DNA of 64,000 bases from Adineta ricciae. Taxonomy: Eukaryota; Rotifera; Eurotatoria; Adinetida; Adinetidae. The position numbers and the translations under genes are program-made. Numbering within the stretch: the first letter of the stretch is position 1; each line of letters opens with the position of its first letter. This document shows positions 59,099 through 64,000 of this stretch, in pieces. Location of the stretch: contig CAJNOJ010000010.1 in the NCBI GenBank assembly GCA_905250025.1, forward strand, positions 858,964-922,963, written 5' to 3'. Below the pieces are notes generated by a model, which worked only from the letters and a program-made list of their open reading frames with translations, ran no database searches and was not told where the DNA came from.

Positions 59099-60954
59099 TC
59101 GTCGCCTTTATCTCGTCAATGACCTACTTAATAATTATCTATTTCAAGATAACAAGAAAAAGAAAGTTAGTCGAATATGTTAGGGTAAAAGTAGTTTGAC
59201 AATCGATCGATCGAAATCAAAAGAAGCTAAGAAAGTGTAAATACTGCAAAGAAAAGAGAGAGTCATTGATTACTGTCTCGCGTGGATTTCCGATGTTGAT
59301 CATTTAGTGTCCCGATGAAAATATGTACACGCATCTGAAGTCGAAGGAAAACGAAGAATGGTACAATACAGTGGTAAATAAGAAGGCAGAACATGACGAC
59401 GAAAGTTTCCTTCTCCTTTTTCCTCTTCTTCGTCTGCTTATGTATGATAACTATTACATTCTAATGTGGTTTTTTTGGTACAAAGAACAGAAAAATATCT
59501 TCTAATGGATTCTAGTAGCCAATATTGGAAGTCGGATGTTTTTATTCGATGGCTCGGTAAATGGAAGAGATTTTCTAAAACACGCGAGACCAACGATGGA
59601 AAGATAATTGACAAGATAAAAAAAAACAACTAATTCGGTGATATATTCATCCATGACTAACGAGAAGAAAATGGTAAGTAGAAAACACGAACGTCTATTG
59701 TAATTCTATGATATCAACAGACAACGAGCAAATGTATTCCGATAAGCTGTACAATCTGATCGACATTCGGATGGCGATGAAGAAAGAAAGAGAATACTAA
59801 TCGTCCCTGAGTGTCTACAAACATAAATAATAGAAAAGGCTTCATCGCAATGATAATGACCAGTATAGACATCATTGCCTAACACTAATGTTACAATATG
59901 CTTTTGTATACATGAGAGAAATTATTTTCTTCTCTCTTGCTCTCTCTCTCTCTCTCTCTTTGACTATGTGCATGAATGAACAAATAGAGTAAATTTATAT
60001 CAAGAATAGAAATCAGATCGAGTTCATCGAAGTTATCTATGCATATCAATCTATTAACAAACGTTGATGGAGCAAACTCCTGTAGATTTCTGCCGAAACG
60101 GTTCTATCATACAATGAAAGCCTCATTTATTTTCTTCAGAACAAAGAAAAAAAGAGCTTGAGATGTGTATATTGTGATAAGCACAAAATTTACACAAACA
60201 CATTCGCCATCATCCAACGAATGCCTACTCGCTTCACATATACTATCAATGTGGATGTCTGCAATTGATGCGGATAATCATAGTAGTGCAAACATAAGAT
60301 GGCTGCACATTAACGTTGTCTTCATTAAAAGAATATTGTTGAAGAGCTGATGATGATGACGATGACGCGGTAATATTAGCTGCATATCAGAGATATTCTT
60401 ATGACAAGATTTTTCACACATCAAAATAGTATCAAAACAATCGTTTCAGATGAAATCTCTTGTGGATGTTATCATTGACGTAACTGAGACAGAAAGAACA
60501 ATGACAGTAGGAAAAAAACAAAGTCATATCTATTTCTTTGACGAAAGCGGCAATGTACGCACTAGTCGATTCCGATGGAAATGTAACAGATTAAAGTTCG
60601 GTCATATTTCCAGTTATCATATTCATCGGACACTTGCCAGAAGATGAAGGCCAATCAGAAAGATTTGCCTCTTCGAGCACACTCTCTAGCAAGCTTTCGT
60701 TTTCTTTTTTCCTTATAGAAACAAACAATCGGTCTATTACTCAAGGATCTGTACAATGTTTCTCTTGCACTAACAAATATTGATACCATTATCTAATGAC
60801 CTTCTGGAGTTAATCTTCGAGTTTTCTCTTTTTTTTTCATTCATCGACCGAACGACATACATGGGATACACATCGATATGTGTACGGATTGAGTAATCGA
60901 TCACCCACATTCAAGAATGTCGTACAAGAACAACAATAACAATAATATTTGTCA
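59099..60954. promoter_or_regulatory. Upstream region of the twitchin-like gene
   Basis: About 1.9 kb between the twitchin start and the 3' end of the TSP1 gene. It presumably contains the muscle promoter and 5' leader. A (CT)n run lies at about 59936-59961. No coding sequence supported. Confidence 0.35.
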
Positions 60955-61841
60955 TCAGCTCATGTTTATTCTACGTCTCTTGATTTCACAGTACTTTTGA
61001 CATAAGAAATATAGTTGGATAGTTGAAGCGTGTAATTTAAAATCAATTTCGTAAACATAATACAACACACAGATTGGCACACATAAAAGTGTCAAAAGAC
61101 ATGGAAAAACCAAAATTATAAGAAGAATCCAGTATTCATTGAGTGGTACATGATTATTCTCATGTAAGATAACATGTTTCTTCAATGTAGAAGATGCTAA
61201 ACATGACTGAAGAAAACAATGGCTCAATTCACTCTTCGTGAATGTATCGAAACAGTGATGTCGAGTCTGACATGAACGATTTCGTATTTTGTAACCTAAA
61301 AACACACAAAAATGTCATTCTATCTATTACAAAACTCAAATATTTTTCAGATATTATTTTGATAATATCAATCCTCAGACAATCTGACATAAAGATAATT
61401 GCCTTGATAAATGATATATTAACATGTGGTGAAATTGGATCAAAACAAATCTGACAAGATCATATCCTTTTTTCTGTGTTTTTACACCAATAGGAAATGT
61501 ATCTTACCCATCCCACATGTTACCGAACATGAGCTCCAATGTGACCATTTATACTTGATGTTATTCGACAAACATGTTCGTGAATGAATGAAACAATCAA
61601 TTAAGTAGTTTAATCTATTTTTCAAATCCTTATCATTGATATAACGTCGAAAAAACCGGAATGTTCTTTGCCGTTTGCATTTCTCAAGTTGCTGCGAACA
61701 GAGATATTGCAATCTTCGTCGAATCATCGGATATCGTGATAAGGCTTGTAAGATTAATTCAAACTGATATCGATCATTCTCATTTGAACGGCATCCATTG
61801 ATTATCCAAAGAAGTTCAATAAGAACAAATGAATTATACAT
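60955..61841 (-). CDS. Single-pass membrane protein with one TSP1 domain
   Basis: Exons 61508-61841 and 60955-61295 (minus) join in phase 1 to 224 residues. A short hydrophobic start (FVLIELLWIINGC) is a likely signal peptide. A basic helical region with several Cys follows. Residues about 98-145 form a thrombospondin type-1 repeat: WSHWSSCSVTCGMG, then KIRNRSCQTR and later cysteines. A transmembrane helix comes next (YWILLIILVFPCLLTLLCVPI), then a cytoplasmic tail of about 45 residues ending in a basic KRRRINMS. The intron splits the TSP1 domain. It could be a small adhesion or guidance protein, but no named family has this exact layout to my knowledge. Confidence 0.82.
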
Positions 61842-62341
61842 AATATCGAGTTAAGTGCGCGCTAAATATCCATGGAAAGTTGTGTTTTTTTAGACTACAT
61901 GAAACTGTCTTCTTTTATTTTCTTCGAAGAAAAGAAAAGAAACAACAGGACACACGATACAAAGAATTAATACATATATATTATGAATAAAGTTCAATAA
62001 AATACGAAGGTAAAGGAGTGCGCATGTACACCAAAAAGCTCATTTATCAGTCTAACCGACAAAGAACAAGAAAAGACTAGATTAGATATCAAGACAACAT
62101 ATTCGCGTGATTTTCTCTTTTGATTTGCAAGACAAGTTAATGTAAAATATCTGAATCCTATGATGTCATTGATTAGCGTAAGAAAAACTAACCCTAAGAA
62201 GATAAAATATAGACAAAAGTCCAGAAAACATGCACAATATATAAAAGAAAAGAACGAAAGAATCACCACAGTACAAAAGCACACAAACATAAATAGCGAA
62301 AGATTAGTAAATATGACTATATGAGAAGCAAATAATTCGTG
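61842..62341. other. Intergenic between two minus-strand genes
   Basis: About 500 bases. A minus-strand Phe/Leu/Cys-rich frame here (61994-62290) lacks protein-like composition and is treated as chance. Confidence 0.4.
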
Positions 62342-64000
62342 TCAGCATGGGCACAGAACATTGAGAATGTACTTGGTTAGCAGGTCTGGAACTTGAGGAC
62401 TATCTTCATTAATTGCATGAAGAACTAGGAAAAAAAAGAAACACATCGACATTCCCACAAAGGAATCTTTTTCTCCACTGACTTTTATTTAAACTTTGCA
62501 AATGATCGACAGACAAATAAGTGGGATGTTCGCGGTCATATGGTATCACCGTGGTTAAATACTAAAATAGACACAAAGAAACGTTGAAATGATTAGTGTT
62601 CTATTAATTCTTCACTAAATTTAAATTCGCATATATACATAGCATGAAAAGCATATGAAAACAACAACATGTATTGATTATATAAATATATGAATAACGG
62701 TTTTGTTAACCTGAGTCTTTGGAAATATTTCATGCCAGCTAGTTGTCAAAGCTTTGAATACGGGATGCATCGTAGTCTATAAACGAAATTCACTTTCGAT
62801 TTTGTGTTTTCGATCGAACAAATCTCGAGCATTTGCCAACTGTTTTTGTGACAATGATCAACAATATCTCATAAGCTATTCTCGTGTTGTTCGCTTATTG
62901 ATGTAAGCCTATTAATCATCCAGGTGGACAAAGAAAATAGCAATATGCTTTCTTTCAGCTATTGTTTAGTAGTTTCTATATTTAGATGAAGAAGTTTTCT
63001 TTCGATTATCTCCGACGATTTGTATGGATTTTGTAGAAATAGATTGCTCACGTTTTCATCAATTGATATGAATAAGAAATCAAATGATTTCTTTTTCTCT
63101 CGTTCAAAACAAAGAATTTATTTAATCAGACAAACTAATCGAATTGTTTGCCCTCTCTTTCATTAGTTACTCTGATCAGACAAATATGAACTGATGACCT
63201 CATTTCATTCTCTGCACTTCATCCATCCTAATCCAATTATGAACCATGGGATAGAAGAAGACGAAGAAGGAAAAAACGTTTGCGTTTACAGTCAGCTCTT
63301 TAATAATAAATATTCATCTAACGTCCTTCTCGTTCTCTCTTTCAAAACAGGACAATTCTTCGGGGATTCGGCTCATACGTTCATATTAATTGTATCTGCA
63401 AGTGAACAAATCATACAAACTATTGGATTTTATTACTCGCTAGCAATTATACGAGACGCAAGAGAAGGAAATATGAGTTTATGGAATATTTACCGTTCCC
63501 GGTTCGACATAATTGCTGTTTCCCAATAACGAACGACGTTTCGGACGTTTCTCTCCCTGGTGATGATGTCGACGTTTATTCTAAATGAGAAACACGCTTG
63601 TCATTTTTCTAATCAAAAGCAAACAATTCTCCTAATGATTTTACTTGAATGCTCAAGACTAATGAAATAAACGTATTTTTGGTTTCTTTTTCAAACTCAA
63701 GTTCATCCCGGACAGCTAATTCCTAAAATTGAAAGAATAGATTAAAAAAAAACGAACAAACAACGATGTGTTCAATGTACTTGAACAAGTAAACTTGACA
63801 ATTCTTTCACAGATGCATTCAGTTCATCATAGAGTTCATTTAATGAATAAATCGTTTGTGATTTCAAATCGAATTCATCATTCTGCACACTTGCTGATAA
63901 GTATTTCACACGTCGTGTACAAATATCCAGCATATCTGTTGGCGATTGATCATCACAATAACCCGAATCAGGTGTCATGTCTTGCAACATGAAATCAATT
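62342..64000 (-). CDS. FEZ/UNC-76 homologue, C-terminal part (runs off the window)
   Basis: Kinesin-1 cargo adaptor needed for axon growth and transport in other animals. Visible exons (minus): 63781-64000 (continues beyond the edge), 63645-63722, 63494-63580, 62711-62776, 62495-62561 and 62342-62424, in one frame, about 200 residues. Family hallmarks: LNELYDELNASVKELSSLL, then LAVRDELEFEKETKNTFIS (the conserved coiled coil), a basic linker (KRRHHH, KRPKRRS), YLTTVIPYD, and the end VPDLLTKYILNVLCPC. These follow FEZ1/FEZ2 closely. The 717-base intron between 62776 and 63494 is unusually long here but the joined frame is what the family predicts. The N-terminal half lies outside the window. 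Confidence 0.92.

Noticed and set aside
59936-59961. (CT)n run, with similar ones near 15410 and (TG)n near 26702
   Set aside because: Ordinary microsatellites.

Overview
The window reads as animal nuclear DNA. It is AT-rich, gene-dense, on both strands, and almost every gene is split by many short GT-AG introns of about 50-60 bases. A full twitchin-type giant muscle kinase gene shows a metazoan. The very compact introns, and a bacterial-type YbaY/YscW domain carried as an exon of an animal secreted protein, fit a rotifer, most likely a bdelloid; that placement is inference. Exon joins were read by eye. Where I list exons, the phases add up to an uninterrupted frame unless I say otherwise. 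One base is undetermined (n at 33007).

Left part (1-25.3 kb): a hypothetical minus-strand ORF, a two-pass membrane protein, an orphan nuclear-type protein (2350-4677), a three-SH3 adaptor of the CIN85/CD2AP family (6154-8957), and the PP1 catalytic subunit on the minus strand (11084-12661). Divergent from PP1 runs a plus-strand cluster: TMA7, then three tiny one-membrane-span proteins packed stop-to-start (13658-14581), then a coiled-coil protein. Next come a hypothetical minus-strand gene, a rhodopsin-family GPCR (20358-21701), an intronless arginase (22358-23329) and nucleobindin on the minus strand (23648-25249).

Middle (25.9-36.5 kb): two tandem secreted antistasin/Kunitz proteins. The second has an extra symmetric phase-1 exon encoding a YbaY/YscW-like domain of bacterial origin. 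Two identical U3 snoRNA genes follow, each with its own upstream promoter block. Then come a Cys-rich cell-surface protein (32756-35230) and a Rab39-like GTPase on the minus strand.

Right part (38.6-64 kb): the twitchin-like gene fills 38586-59098 on the minus strand, with about 23 Ig and 15 Fn3 domains, a kinase, and an Ala/Pro/Glu/Lys-rich PEVK-like segment behind the kinase. A candidate internal first exon could give a kinase-free C-terminal isoform. Beyond it lie a small TSP1 membrane protein and, running off the right edge, a FEZ/UNC-76 homologue.

The genes are mostly ordinary cellular functions and do not form one pathway. The items that stand out are the bacterial-domain exon insertion, the overlapping three-cistron unit, and the paired U3 genes with TATA and T-run signals.
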